Below, one piece after another: positions 28,301-36,735 of a stretch of DNA of 64,000 nucleotides. Made by a program: the position numbers and the translations under genes. Every line of letters starts with the position of its first letter. The first letter of the stretch is position 1. Source of the DNA: CAYMSF01 sp964392985 (GTDB taxonomy: Bacteria; Verrucomicrobiota; Lentisphaeria; Victivallales; Victivallaceae); NCBI GenBank assembly GCA_964392985.1, contig CAYMSF010000006.1:1-64000 (forward strand), in the 5' to 3' direction. The notes beneath the pieces were generated by a model that was given only the letters and a program-made list of their open reading frames with translations, ran no database searches and was not told the DNA's origin.

Positions 28301-29277
28301 CGCTTGACGAGGTGGCCGCTCGACAGGCGGAGGCGCTGCACGCATGGCTGTCCAAAGGTGGGCGCATGCTCTGCATGGAGCAGAAGAAAGTTGGTGACGT
28401 GCCATTCCTGAATCAGATGCGGCTTGAGGCGTCTGGCTTTCAGATCAGCGAACCGGTCGATCCGAAGCATCCCGCGTTCGCCGGCCTCGAGCGGGTGAAG
28501 GATTGGGATACCCTGAATGGCGGGAAAGGCAGCGCCTACGACCATGTGATGATGCCCATGTCGGAATCGGTTCTGGCCATAGGAGGGACCCACACGTCAG
28601 CCTACGCTGCGGAAGGTTGCAACATGGCGATGACCGCCGCCGAGGTGAAGGTGGGTGCTGGTGTCTGCCTGTTCAACCAGCTTCTGGTTTCAAGCCGTTA
28701 TGACACCGACCCGCAGGCGAGGCGGTTTGTGCAGCAGCTCGTAGCCTATTTCGTCTCGCCAAGGTTTGGCGAGTTTGCCCAACCCGCCAGGGGGGAGCAC
28801 AAATCCCGGATCACGTCATCTGTTAAAAATGTGCTCAAAGATACCAATTTTTCACCAGATTCCGGCTGGGTTTTCTGGATACATAATTCGGTTAAGGATG
28901 CCGGAGGTTCAATAACTTTTCAAGAAGGCAAGGTTGTTGTAAATCTCCCTGCCACGGCACTGTTGGCGAGCAAGGTTAGAATTTTAAAACAACTGGAAAT
29001 TGATGTCGACAGTAGCTACAAACTCAAATTAAAAGCCAAGAGTAGCAAGCCTGGCAAAATGGGAGTTGTCTATCAAATGAATAGCGAACCCTATACCGTT
29101 TATGCCATCGCCAACATTGACTTGGAACAGGGCGAAAAAGATTACGAATGCACCCTTACTGTCAAAAATGATAGGGCCGGAAAATATGATTCTCCACGTT
29201 CTTTGAATTTTTACTTCGGTGGCTTAGTGGCTGCGACGGTTACATTATCTGATGTTTCTTTTGTGAAATTAAAATAA
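25330..29277 (+). CDS. Secreted GH2-like giant protein A with C-terminal binding module
   Basis: 1315 residues, exported (hydrophobic stretch about residues 17-33). Order: jelly-roll domain with signature KFYGKLPRLYLHGMWK (about 77); sugar-binding face with VVFVNGQEAGRP; Ig-like domain; barrel starting RILVNGIPAYFFGLGL (about 397); YTRRMQQRILPLLDWH (about 812) leading into another beta-domain; amidotransferase-like domain (LHAWLSKGGRMLCMEQK, about 1005); and a C-terminal carbohydrate-binding-like module (about 1167-1315). The GH2 acid/base position is Glu556 in HPALLSWTTPGE, with Gly instead of the usual Asn before it. At the expected nucleophile strand GGLPLTASPAL, Ser662 replaces Glu, so activity is doubtful. 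GGAG precedes the ATG. Two paralogues follow at 31845 and 38073. Confidence 0.75.
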   Translation: MTKFQSKLKSITDTFLRYFCIAAMTVLPLVVNGGAPAANPETGSKGIAKLINDPSNDELNKRLESPYLDPKHFDKFYGKLPRLYLHGMWKLTVTPNPAGRNLGPGEYFFDDAGMKKGFTAADFDDSSWSDFYIPQKLTMPIKNIFGITLEKFVSENQRYSQHTALGDGYSYLATRFVISPEQRGKRVILHFDAVNSLPVVFVNGQEAGRPKEYALGGSVDSSSLDITPWVKSDGVNRLVVRTYNQFYSKPKTEWNDGYGFNCNGVWRPAWVEFWDDIRAEKLRIKSVFPDAAEVQCTLLNPGSLPQTGKVSLVVTPWKGNYSRAVDEAGKRWESETFETQIAAGKTEFKARISLPGIRLWHMESPYLYEMRVYVDGKLAGTDTFGVRSIKRDGRRILVNGIPAYFFGLGLSDGFCIPGPWRHYELLLNKNGVSGDTLAMYKDNVNINAVIRSGNWTEILYQICDELGLARWGEETLNGYDLGFAGYDHFGIIGQNKFNLPCGAMWSFGAFSKGVKGMEGEGTCMTAQAPRWVEFYKRLFELYGNHPALLSWTTPGEIFCLERSETALAVDIIGKYKQDDRLVGLDGVHFYHTEWRGNKKRYVSWAKEPGNSVPGVDFVQEHNRPLQNAKVQSLGFDVDELHLLEKTSADAYPGEGGLPLTASPALSHSGHYCDLYFPRTPEEVAKLEKLNPLRKAEYLASLAIWKNGAYDKKSLCDFASGPAIFGYASWGKRYAGLHTFMSTNEERYRYLGFDMQQLGELMRWHSEFFRGYGFVNIDHFATTKETMIRLRDGLFDPAVVVPQPTMCAYTRRMQQRILPLLDWHFNHNLFAGENHRYELRVLNDGTSAFPGGTLTATLRVGEAFENFGREENLPVAWKSTAAIPEIIAGERYSGALELKLPAALNAGRYTMMLVLADKSGQTVSGNTYPINIGRREAGKVTYAERIGVYVGTSNPEGEAFVAMLEGMGLKIDRLKDFSGIGKLKYLVLGPGALDEVAARQAEALHAWLSKGGRMLCMEQKKVGDVPFLNQMRLEASGFQISEPVDPKHPAFAGLERVKDWDTLNGGKGSAYDHVMMPMSESVLAIGGTHTSAYAAEGCNMAMTAAEVKVGAGVCLFNQLLVSSRYDTDPQARRFVQQLVAYFVSPRFGEFAQPARGEHKSRITSSVKNVLKDTNFSPDSGWVFWIHNSVKDAGGSITFQEGKVVVNLPATALLASKVRILKQLEIDVDSSYKLKLKAKSSKPGKMGVVYQMNSEPYTVYAIANIDLEQGEKDYECTLTVKNDRAGKYDSPRSLNFYFGGLVAATVTLSDVSFVKLK

Positions 29278-29341
29278 TAATAAACTATTCAATGACCAAC
29301 AAACAAAATGCGCTTGAAATAATTCACAGGGTGGCTTTTCC

Positions 29342-29395
29342 GGCAGAGCAATTAAAATCGCGCGCGAGTTAATTGATAAACAGTGGAATGGTTGA
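29342..29395 (+). pseudogene. 3' remnant of a second UroD-family gene
   Basis: Encodes the same 17 residues (GRAIKIARELIDKQWNG) and TGA stop as the intact gene at 23918. All three base differences are synonymous (GAA/GAG, CAA/CAG, GGC/GGT), so the lost copy was probably a working gene for some time before truncation. No upstream part of the gene remains. Confidence 0.75.
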
Positions 29396-29459
29396 AGCGC
29401 GACTATTTATCGGCAGTTGCTGAATTGTTTTCATTTGTATTATTATTGTCTTGTGTTAG
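29342..29459 (+). repeat. Direct repeat copy B
   Basis: Second copy of 25127-25239, five bases longer, lying between GH2-like protein A and the esterase gene. Confidence 0.85.
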
Positions 29460-29521
29460 ATTATTTGGTTGGATTATTGCCTTTTAAATTCAGTAATTGC
29501 TCAAACAACCGAGGTGATTAA

Positions 29522-30808
29522 ATGCTTTCAGCCGGAACTGTCAAGTTCGTTATTCCACTGTTAATTTTTACGTTTGTGGTGGTGTCCGCCTGTGCCGGAA
29601 CCTTTACTTTTACTGGAAAAACCGACAAAAATCCATTGACTTACCTGCCGGATGAAAAGATGGTATTCACGATACAACTCCTTGAAGACGGCAAACCTGT
29701 CAATGGAAAAAAACTTACCTGGAAACGACGTGGTGATGACGGTAAGACCGAATCTGGCAATGCCGTATCCTCCGCAACCAATCCGCTGGTAATTTCAACC
29801 ACATTAAACCAGCCCGGCTTTGTCCACATCAACGTTACTGCAAGCGATGATAAAGGTGCGCCGTTGAAGAATGGCGACAAGAAAATGGAAAATTTTGATG
29901 GCGGGGCAGGGGTTGAATTGAGCAAAATCAAGGGGTGGCAGGAACCGGTTGACTTCGACGCGTTCTGGGCGAAACAGAAAGCAAAACTTGCTGCGATTCC
30001 GATTCGTGCCGATATGGTACCAATCAAATGTGAAAAAGATGATGTTCTTGTTTTTGATGTAAAAATTGACTGTGCCGGAAAAATGCCGGTGTCCGGTTAT
30101 TTTTTCAAACCTAAAAAAGCAGCGCCTAAATCACTTCCTGCACGTGTACTATTCGATGGTTATGGTGTTAAAGGTGCACAAAAAGCAAAGTGGATGGTTG
30201 AATCCGGCGCCAGAAATATGATCCTTACTGTCAATGCGCATGGTATTCTTAACGGTCAGCCGGAGGAGTACTATAAGAAGTTGAAAGAAACTACACTCAA
30301 AGATTATGCCTTCAGTGAAGTTGAGAATAAAGATCCCGAAACTGCGTATTTTAACGGAATGTTTCTCCGTCTGATACGGGCGCTGCAATTCATCAAATCA
30401 CAACCGGAATGGGATGGGAAAACACTTATGGTCTACGGTGGCAGTCAAGGCGGGTTGCAATGCCTGGCCGCTGCAGGCCTTGATGCGGATGTCTCCCGGT
30501 GTGAAACTGACGTTCCCTGGTGTTGCGATCTGGGCGGACGCAATTACAACCGTTTGGGTGGATGGTTTCCCAAATGGACCGATGCACTCGGATATTATGA
30601 TGCTACCAACCATGCCAAACGCATCAAATGTAATACCTCGATAAATTCCGGTTTAGGCGATTATACCTGTCCACCATCATCGCAGATGGTTCTCTATAAT
30701 AATATTTCAGCGCCGAAGAAACTTGAATTCAGTCAGGGAAGAACCCACATGTACGTCATGCCCGGCGGTGAAAAATTCTATCTTTCTCAAGATTGGGATA
30801 AAAAATAA
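29522..30808 (+). CDS. Secreted CE7-type acetyl esterase
   Basis: Predicted acetyl-xylan/acetyl-sugar esterase (carbohydrate esterase family 7). It has a signal peptide (residues 1-26, FVIPLLIFTFVVVSACAG), then an Ig-like domain of about 100 residues, then the alpha/beta hydrolase from WQEPVDFDAFWAKQK. The triad is probably Ser308 (YGGSQGG), Asp380 (SGLGDYTCPPS) and His409 (GRTHMY). The GLGDxxCPPS motif and Trp/Asp-rich DVPWCCDLGG are typical of CE7. AGGTGAT lies before the ATG. It lies 126 bases after the UroD remnant and probably removes acetyl groups so that the secreted hydrolases can reach the chain. Confidence 0.85.
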   Translation: MLSAGTVKFVIPLLIFTFVVVSACAGTFTFTGKTDKNPLTYLPDEKMVFTIQLLEDGKPVNGKKLTWKRRGDDGKTESGNAVSSATNPLVISTTLNQPGFVHINVTASDDKGAPLKNGDKKMENFDGGAGVELSKIKGWQEPVDFDAFWAKQKAKLAAIPIRADMVPIKCEKDDVLVFDVKIDCAGKMPVSGYFFKPKKAAPKSLPARVLFDGYGVKGAQKAKWMVESGARNMILTVNAHGILNGQPEEYYKKLKETTLKDYAFSEVENKDPETAYFNGMFLRLIRALQFIKSQPEWDGKTLMVYGGSQGGLQCLAAAGLDADVSRCETDVPWCCDLGGRNYNRLGGWFPKWTDALGYYDATNHAKRIKCNTSINSGLGDYTCPPSSQMVLYNNISAPKKLEFSQGRTHMYVMPGGEKFYLSQDWDKK

Positions 30809-31163
30809 TTTACTTAAAAACTACATATATAGTCGTAATTTAAGGGTTATGCTAAATAGTGATTGGTTTATTAAACAATTCCATCATATTGTGACTAATA
30901 TACATTTAAATTGTCCAATTTGGGATTGTGATACACAAAATTTGGATTTTTATCCATAGACATTTATCAGTTTAGAGGATATAATCGTAAGTAACTCAGG
31001 GAATTACATATTTATTAATAAAAATTATGAGTTATACTCGGGATGTTGCAAATCAGCCAAACGTTTTCACTGAATTAAGTTCATTTGTATAGGTGGTAAT
31101 TTTAAAATTAAAAAAGTCTTAAAACGCGACCATGGAGGTGTGTAGATAAGTTTCTTTTTTTTT

Positions 31164-31187
31164 GCAATTTTTTCGGTGAAAAATTGC
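31164..31187 (+). promoter_or_regulatory. Leader hairpin 1
   Basis: Perfect 9-bp stem GCAATTTTT/AAAAATTGC with loop TCGGTG. It follows a run of Ts rather than preceding one, so it is not a plus-strand terminator. It could be a stability element or regulatory fold upstream of the binding protein gene. Confidence 0.45.
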
Positions 31188-31243
31188 ATAGGGCGTGTGA
31201 AAATGTAATTGATGCGCAAAGAGAAAAGTTATTAACATGCAAA

Positions 31244-31266
31244 AGCCAATAGTTTTGAAATTGGCT
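31244..31266 (+). promoter_or_regulatory. Leader hairpin 2
   Basis: 7-bp stem AGCCAAT/ATTGGCT with a 9-base loop, ending 31 bases before the start codon of the binding protein and clear of its ribosome site. Confidence 0.45.
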
Positions 31267-31297
31267 CATAATCAAAATTTTAAAGGATAGTGTAATT

Positions 31298-31816
31298 ATG
31301 AAAAGTATCACAAAAAAATTATTGGTCTCGTTTTTGATTGCAACGGCTGGCGTCAGTGTGTCCGCTGAAAATTTGTTTAAGGGCACTAATTTTTCGGCAG
31401 ATTCCGGCTGGTGTTTCTGGATAGATAATTCGGTTAAGGATGCCGGAGGTTCAATAACGTTCCAGGATGGCAAAGTTACGCTAAAGTCACCTGCAAGCGC
31501 AACGCAGGCAAGCTGGCAAATTCAACTTTTTAAACATATTGAAATTGACGTGGATAAAAGCTACAAGCTAAAATTCAAAGCCAATGCTGGTAAACCCGGT
31601 AAAATTTCAGTAAGTTATCAAGGCAAAAATAATGCATTTTATGCCAAAGTCACCATCGACGTGGAACAGGGAGATAAAGATTACGAATGCACCTTTATGG
31701 TCAAAAATGACAAGGATGGGAAATATGAATCGCCGCGATCTTTGCATCTTTATTTAGGGGGCATAAAGGATGCAACGGTTACTTTATCTGACGTGTCAAT
31801 TGAGGAATCAAAATAA
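31298..31816 (+). CDS. Free-standing exported carbohydrate-binding-like protein
   Basis: 172 residues: a signal peptide (MKSITKKLLVSFLIATAGVSVSA) followed by a single beta-sandwich of about 148 residues that resembles CBM4/9-type domains (NFSADSGWCFWIDNSVKDAG, DYECTFMVKND). It has no catalytic domain. The domain is a close copy of the C-terminal module of GH2-like protein A, with a 34-base identical DNA tract (31425-31458 and 28883-28916), so one was derived from the other fairly recently. It could tether substrate or help the GH2-like proteins as a separate subunit. AAAGGA precedes the ATG. The GH2-like protein B gene follows after 28 bases, so they are probably co-transcribed. Confidence 0.75.
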   Translation: MKSITKKLLVSFLIATAGVSVSAENLFKGTNFSADSGWCFWIDNSVKDAGGSITFQDGKVTLKSPASATQASWQIQLFKHIEIDVDKSYKLKFKANAGKPGKISVSYQGKNNAFYAKVTIDVEQGDKDYECTFMVKNDKDGKYESPRSLHLYLGGIKDATVTLSDVSIEESK

Positions 31817-31844
31817 CTCACTTAATAATAAAAAGGAGCTTTAT

Positions 31845-34800
31845 ATGCGCCTAATCCAATGTACCATGCTCACCGCGTTTATGGCAGTTGCGTTCCCGTT
31901 GTTCGCCGAAGAAGCGAATATCGTCTATTTCAACAAACCCGGCGACAAGGAGTTGAACTCGCGCTTGGAGCAACCTTATCTTGCTCCGAAAGACTTCGAC
32001 AAGTTCTACGGTAAACTTCCCCGATTGTATCTGCACGGCATGTGGAAAATGACGCTGACGCCGAACCCGGCGGGAAAAAACTTTGGGCCCGGTGAGTATT
32101 TCTTTGACGACGCCGGCATGAAAAATAACTTCACCGCAAAGAATTTCGATGACTCCGCGTGGGAAGACTTCTATGTGCCGCAAAAGATAAGAATCAAAAA
32201 AGGCAACAAGTATGGGATTGTTTTTTCCGACTTCGACGCTTCTAAAATCAACACGGTTTCCTTCAATCTGATAACAAAACAAGGTCCGACGACCATTGAG
32301 CTTGCCGATGGTTATGCCTACCAGTCAACCCGGTTTTCCGTTCCCGCCGAGCAGCGAGGGAAGCGGATTGTGCTGTTTCTTGAGGCAGCCAACAACCTGG
32401 CTGTCATTTATGTGAATGGACATGAAGTCGGTCGCCCGCTGGATTATGGCGTGGGAGGATTTTGTGACAAAGCATGGTTCGATATCACTCCCTGGGTGGA
32501 TCTCAAAGGCGAAAACCGCCTCGTGGTGCGCACATACAATCAGTTTTCAGAAGGTTCGGGCAATGTGACCCGGGAAGGATTCAATTGCAACGGCGTCTGG
32601 TGCCCGGTCTGGCTTGAGTTCTGGGATGATGTCCGCGCACAAAATTTGAGAATTGCGCCACGGTATCCAGATGCGGCAGGCGTGGATGTGAAGCTGATCA
32701 ACCCTCAATCCGTTCCGCGAATGGGGAAGGTGACGCTCGTCGTCACGCCGTGGCGTGGGACGTTCACCCAGGTCGCTGATGATAAGGAGAAAAGGTGGGA
32801 ATCGAAGGCAATCGAGGTCTCCCTCAAGCCGGGCGAAAACTCGTTCAAAGCGATTATTGATTTGCCAGGGATCCGTCCGTGGCACATGGATTCGCCCTAT
32901 TTATATGAAATGCGCGTGCTCGTGGACGGCAAGCTTGCCGGCGCCGACACCTTCGGCGTCCGCTCAATCAAGCGGGACGGCAAAAAACTCCTGGTCAATA
33001 ATCTGCCTGCCTACTTCTTTGGCTATTCGATGGCGGATGCCCCAACGCTTTGGATCATAAAAAATGCCCGAATCAACAAAAATGGTTTTTTCGGCGCCTT
33101 CCTGAAAACGCTTAAAGATTCAACTGGCATCAACGCCTACATGCGGGATGGAGGGTTTTCTGACGTCTGCTATCAAATTTGCGATGAACTTGGACTGGCA
33201 CGCATTGGGGAAGAAACCCTTTTAATGGGTTACAGCTTTTCTGATTGGGAAAACTTTGCCGCCAGCGGGTTGAATAAATTCATGTTGACGACCAAAGGTC
33301 TTGATCCTCGCCTGGCAGCCTATTTCAAACGCCGCTTTGAACTCTATGGCAACCATCCGGCGATTGTTTCATGGGATACCACGACCGAAGTGATGATGAG
33401 GCTTCCAAATGAAATCAAGTTTCAGATCGACACGATCAATGCCGGGAAAAACGATGATCGGCTTGTTAACGCGGAGGGCGTGAATTTCCTGCATGCGACG
33501 TATCAGAATTATGAGAAAAGCGAGGGCCGGCAATACCATAATTGGAAAGAAAACCCTAACAACGCGATTCAAGGCATCGATAGTTTTGCCATTCACGACG
33601 TCCTGATGAGTTATGTTCATAGCCGCTCGCTGGGACGGGAAATCAAAGGGTTGCGCACCTTTGAGCAGGCAAGCGAAAAGTCATATCCCCTCGACGGGGG
33701 CCGCCCGATGATTGCCAACCCCGGGCTTTTTCAAATAGAATTTCATCGCTTGGGCCGGTATCGCGAGCGCTCGCCGGAAGAAATTCAGCGCATCCAGAAC
33801 AGCTCAAACCCTGTCGATATCGAATATCTGGTTTCGCGGACGATCTGGAGAAACGGGAAGTATGACAAAACTCTTTTGTGCAATTATTTGTCCAAACCGG
33901 GAGGTCGGGAGCGCTGGAACGAGATGCCTGTCCTGGGTGTGCATGCTTCCATGTCGGCCAATGACGAACGTTATGCACCGATTGGTTTTGAAATGCAGCG
34001 GCTGGGCGAACTGTTTCGCTGGAGCAATGAATTCTACAAGGGGTTCGGGTGGGGCAATGAGGAACATCTGGCATGGAGCAAGAATATCCTGGCAAACAGG
34101 ATTCCTGATGTGGCTCAGATCGCACCGCAGCCCACTCTTTGCGCCTACACCCGTCGTATGCAGCAGCGTTTGCTTCCAGTCCTCGACTGGCACATGTGGC
34201 ACAATCTCTTTGCCGGCGAAAGCCATGAATACGAGTTGCGGGTGATGAATGACGGGTCTACCGGCTTTGAGGGAGGGACAGTAAGTGCTTCGCTGCTGGC
34301 GGGAGATGCTTTTGATCATTTCGGCAGGGAGAGCACTTTGCCGGTCGTCTGGAAGTTGGAAACGAAGATTTCGCCGATTGCCGCGGGTGAGCGTTTTAAG
34401 GCGCAACTTGAAGTGAAACTTCCAGGCGGACTCGCGTCAGGACGTTACACGATGGCGCTGACATTGCTGGATGTGAATGGAAAAAAGGTTTCAAGCAATA
34501 CGTATCCCATCAATATCGGCAACCGTGAAAATGTTCAAATCAAGAGCGAATCCAAAGTCGCGCTTTATTACGGAGAGAACAATCCCGAGGGAAAGGCGTT
34601 TGCAAAAGAGGTCGAGAAAATGGGGTTGAAGTTTGACACGATCACGGACTTTGCCAATATCGATTCCTATCAAGCGCTCATTCTTTGTCCATCGTCGATA
34701 GACTGGACCCTCATGCGGGAGGCTGAGGTGGTGCACACCTGGTTGGCCAAGGGGGGACGGATGCTATGCATGGAACAGAAACTGATCGGAGATGTGCCAT

Positions 34801-35816
34801 TTCTGAATCAGCTCCGGATGGAATCATCCGAACTTTCTGCGGCCGAGCCGGTTGAGCCGAAGCACCCGGCTTTTGTCGGGTTTGATCGCATCAAAGACAT
34901 GGATACCATGAACGGAAATCTGGGGAATGCGTTAAGCCATATCCTGACACCTGCTTCCGAATCGGTGTTGGCGCTGGCATGGAACCAAGTGACGATGGAC
35001 GGACATTCCAAGGCTCGAATCGGGATGTCAGCAGCCGAAGTGAGAGAAGGGAAAGGAATTTGTCTGATGAATCAGATTCTGGTATCGAGCCGGTATGAAA
35101 AGGATCCGCAGGCGCGGCGCTTTGTGCAACAGCTTCTGGCATACTTTGTGTCGCCGGAGTTCGGTTCCTTTGCAAAGCCATTGCGAGGGGCTCACAAACC
35201 AAAGCCTTACCTCGATGATAAATCCGTATTTTACATTGACCTGAAGAAACAAGCCAACCGGGCGTTTGTCGATGATGTTCGCGGTGATGGAAAAGGAGGA
35301 TGGGATGATGGAGGGCCGGAGAACGATATGCGCACTTTCCAGACGGGGCGGCAATACCTGAATGGTGTTCCGTATCAGATCATCGAACCAGCAGCGAACG
35401 ATGGAAAGGCTTGCATTGTGCTTTCGGGCGGAACCTTTGCCTGGGCGCCGGATGGTGCGTTTGGAATCCCGGTGGCACAGTTGGCGAAAGCATTTTATTT
35501 TCTCCATGCTTATGGTTATGGCAAGGAGGGAGAGACCTGCGCCAAGTATGTGGTGCACTACGAAGATGGGAGCCAGATGAATATCCCGCTGGTTTGTGGG
35601 AAAAATATTTCCACATGGTGGGGTGGGACAAATCTTGAGTCTGCGGAGGTTGCGTGGTCGGGTAAAAACCCCAGCGCCGGGACGATCAGCGTCTATTCGT
35701 ATCGCTGGCAGAATCCGCATCCTGAGAAAAAGGTGGCGACCATTGATTTTGTCTGCTTTAAAACCGGCAACACCGTTCCGATCCTGGTGGCGATTACCGG
35801 TGTGAAGGAGGTATGA
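31845..35816 (+). CDS. Secreted GH2-like giant protein B with a different C-terminal module
   Basis: 1323 residues, exported (MRLIQCTMLTAFMAVAFPLFA). It has the same core as protein A: KFYGKLPRLYLHGMWK, LAVIYVNGHEVGRP, a barrel from KLLVNNLPAYFFGYSM, YTRRMQQRLLPVLDWH, and VHTWLAKGGRMLCMEQK. The acid/base position is Glu515 in HPAIVSWDTTTE. The nucleophile strand GGRPMIANPGL has Asn625 where Glu is expected. After FAKPLRGAHK the tail differs from A: about 200 residues of another beta-sandwich (DLKKQANRAFVDDVRGDGKG, GTFAWAPDGAFGIPV). The ATG at 31845 is chosen for GGAG 7 bases upstream; the frame opens earlier inside the binding-protein gene. Its stop overlaps the next start. Confidence 0.75.
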   Translation: MRLIQCTMLTAFMAVAFPLFAEEANIVYFNKPGDKELNSRLEQPYLAPKDFDKFYGKLPRLYLHGMWKMTLTPNPAGKNFGPGEYFFDDAGMKNNFTAKNFDDSAWEDFYVPQKIRIKKGNKYGIVFSDFDASKINTVSFNLITKQGPTTIELADGYAYQSTRFSVPAEQRGKRIVLFLEAANNLAVIYVNGHEVGRPLDYGVGGFCDKAWFDITPWVDLKGENRLVVRTYNQFSEGSGNVTREGFNCNGVWCPVWLEFWDDVRAQNLRIAPRYPDAAGVDVKLINPQSVPRMGKVTLVVTPWRGTFTQVADDKEKRWESKAIEVSLKPGENSFKAIIDLPGIRPWHMDSPYLYEMRVLVDGKLAGADTFGVRSIKRDGKKLLVNNLPAYFFGYSMADAPTLWIIKNARINKNGFFGAFLKTLKDSTGINAYMRDGGFSDVCYQICDELGLARIGEETLLMGYSFSDWENFAASGLNKFMLTTKGLDPRLAAYFKRRFELYGNHPAIVSWDTTTEVMMRLPNEIKFQIDTINAGKNDDRLVNAEGVNFLHATYQNYEKSEGRQYHNWKENPNNAIQGIDSFAIHDVLMSYVHSRSLGREIKGLRTFEQASEKSYPLDGGRPMIANPGLFQIEFHRLGRYRERSPEEIQRIQNSSNPVDIEYLVSRTIWRNGKYDKTLLCNYLSKPGGRERWNEMPVLGVHASMSANDERYAPIGFEMQRLGELFRWSNEFYKGFGWGNEEHLAWSKNILANRIPDVAQIAPQPTLCAYTRRMQQRLLPVLDWHMWHNLFAGESHEYELRVMNDGSTGFEGGTVSASLLAGDAFDHFGRESTLPVVWKLETKISPIAAGERFKAQLEVKLPGGLASGRYTMALTLLDVNGKKVSSNTYPINIGNRENVQIKSESKVALYYGENNPEGKAFAKEVEKMGLKFDTITDFANIDSYQALILCPSSIDWTLMREAEVVHTWLAKGGRMLCMEQKLIGDVPFLNQLRMESSELSAAEPVEPKHPAFVGFDRIKDMDTMNGNLGNALSHILTPASESVLALAWNQVTMDGHSKARIGMSAAEVREGKGICLMNQILVSSRYEKDPQARRFVQQLLAYFVSPEFGSFAKPLRGAHKPKPYLDDKSVFYIDLKKQANRAFVDDVRGDGKGGWDDGGPENDMRTFQTGRQYLNGVPYQIIEPAANDGKACIVLSGGTFAWAPDGAFGIPVAQLAKAFYFLHAYGYGKEGETCAKYVVHYEDGSQMNIPLVCGKNISTWWGGTNLESAEVAWSGKNPSAGTISVYSYRWQNPHPEKKVATIDFVCFKTGNTVPILVAITGVKEV

Positions 35817-36622
35817 TGAATTTCCGGCTTTATATTTTACTTTACACTTTGCTCGTGGTCATGCCGTTAACGGCTCATACTGACACCGTAATTCACAAGA
35901 CGCTTGTGTTGGATTTTGAAAGTTTTTCCGTTTCGGTAACGCCAAAGGGGGTGCTGGAAAAAATTCGGGTGGGATCTGAGGTCATAATCGACTCAGTGGC
36001 GCTTTCTGATTTTTGTTCAACGAAAGAAAAAATCGGGCGGGTTCAGCAAGGCAGTTTTGATCAGGATGATGGCGTCCAGACCTCATTTGCGGTGGACAAG
36101 GACGGAGTTTTGATATTCAGAAAAGCGGTTTTGGGAAGCCAGGCAGGCGAAAGAATTCTGTCCTATACGGAAAAAGTTCATATTACGGCGAAAGGCCTGA
36201 TTACGGCGGACTATACCCTAACCATGCTGAGAGATGCCACCTATTTGGGATTCGCCATGCCAGTGATTCGCCTGATCTTGCCCTGCGGGAAACATGCAGG
36301 TCACCCCATACGTGTGGAAACGTCAGAAGGAGTGATCTTCTCGTCCATCCCAGGCAAATATGACCCGAACTTTAAAATACCCAACCATTGCACTTCTGTG
36401 GAAATTGCTGACCCTTCTGGACGGAATCGATTGGCGCTTCGCACAATAACGCCACTCTTGTTTTTTCAGGATTCACGGGCAAGCAAGGGAAATGAACTTT
36501 TATTTTATATTTTTGGTGCGACCTGGACCCAGGAAAGTGCTGTCACCATTGGGCAGAAAAAAAATCTGCATGTCGAAATCCAATTGCCATTATCACGTCC
36601 AGGTAATCTCAAATTGTTATGA
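35813..36622 (+). CDS. Secreted unknown protein coupled to GH2-like protein B
   Basis: 269 residues with a signal peptide (MMNFRLYILLYTLLVVMPLTA), then an all-beta pattern (TLVLDFESFSVSVTPKGVLE, KVHITAKGLITADYTLTMLR). I recognise no family; the strand pattern recalls the mutarotase-like or lectin-like accessory domains found with glycosidases. Its ATG overlaps the stop of GH2-like protein B (ATGA), and the GGAGG in the end of that gene is its ribosome site, so the two are translationally coupled and likely made in step. Confidence 0.6.
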   Translation: MMNFRLYILLYTLLVVMPLTAHTDTVIHKTLVLDFESFSVSVTPKGVLEKIRVGSEVIIDSVALSDFCSTKEKIGRVQQGSFDQDDGVQTSFAVDKDGVLIFRKAVLGSQAGERILSYTEKVHITAKGLITADYTLTMLRDATYLGFAMPVIRLILPCGKHAGHPIRVETSEGVIFSSIPGKYDPNFKIPNHCTSVEIADPSGRNRLALRTITPLLFFQDSRASKGNELLFYIFGATWTQESAVTIGQKKNLHVEIQLPLSRPGNLKLL

Positions 36623-36735
36623 TTTTAACAAAAATCAACAGTCAGCGACTAAAAAAATGTCAAAAAATATAAGTGAGAAAATTAACAAAATTCTGTCACA
36701 GAATTAAGGTGATTTTATCATAGGAGGCAAATAAA

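Larger units (their letters stand above)
30809..31297 (+). other. Gene-free region before the free-standing binding protein
   Basis: About 490 very AT-rich bases. The last 150 hold two hairpins (31164-31187 and 31244-31266) that would lie in the leader of the next gene. I see no conserved ORF, tRNA or clear terminator for the esterase. Confidence 0.5.

Noticed and set aside
26224..28593. Long minus-strand open frames (322 and 295 codons) opposite GH2-like protein A
   Set aside because: Mirror frames of a GC-richer gene; no motif, no ribosome site, and the plus strand is clearly coding.
30723..30959. 78-codon frame beyond the esterase
   Set aside because: Mostly overlaps the esterase gene in another frame; its tail is AT-rich with no domain or ribosome site.
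33804..35720. Minus-strand frames of 200 and 230 codons opposite GH2-like protein B
   Set aside because: Shadow frames without recognisable protein features.
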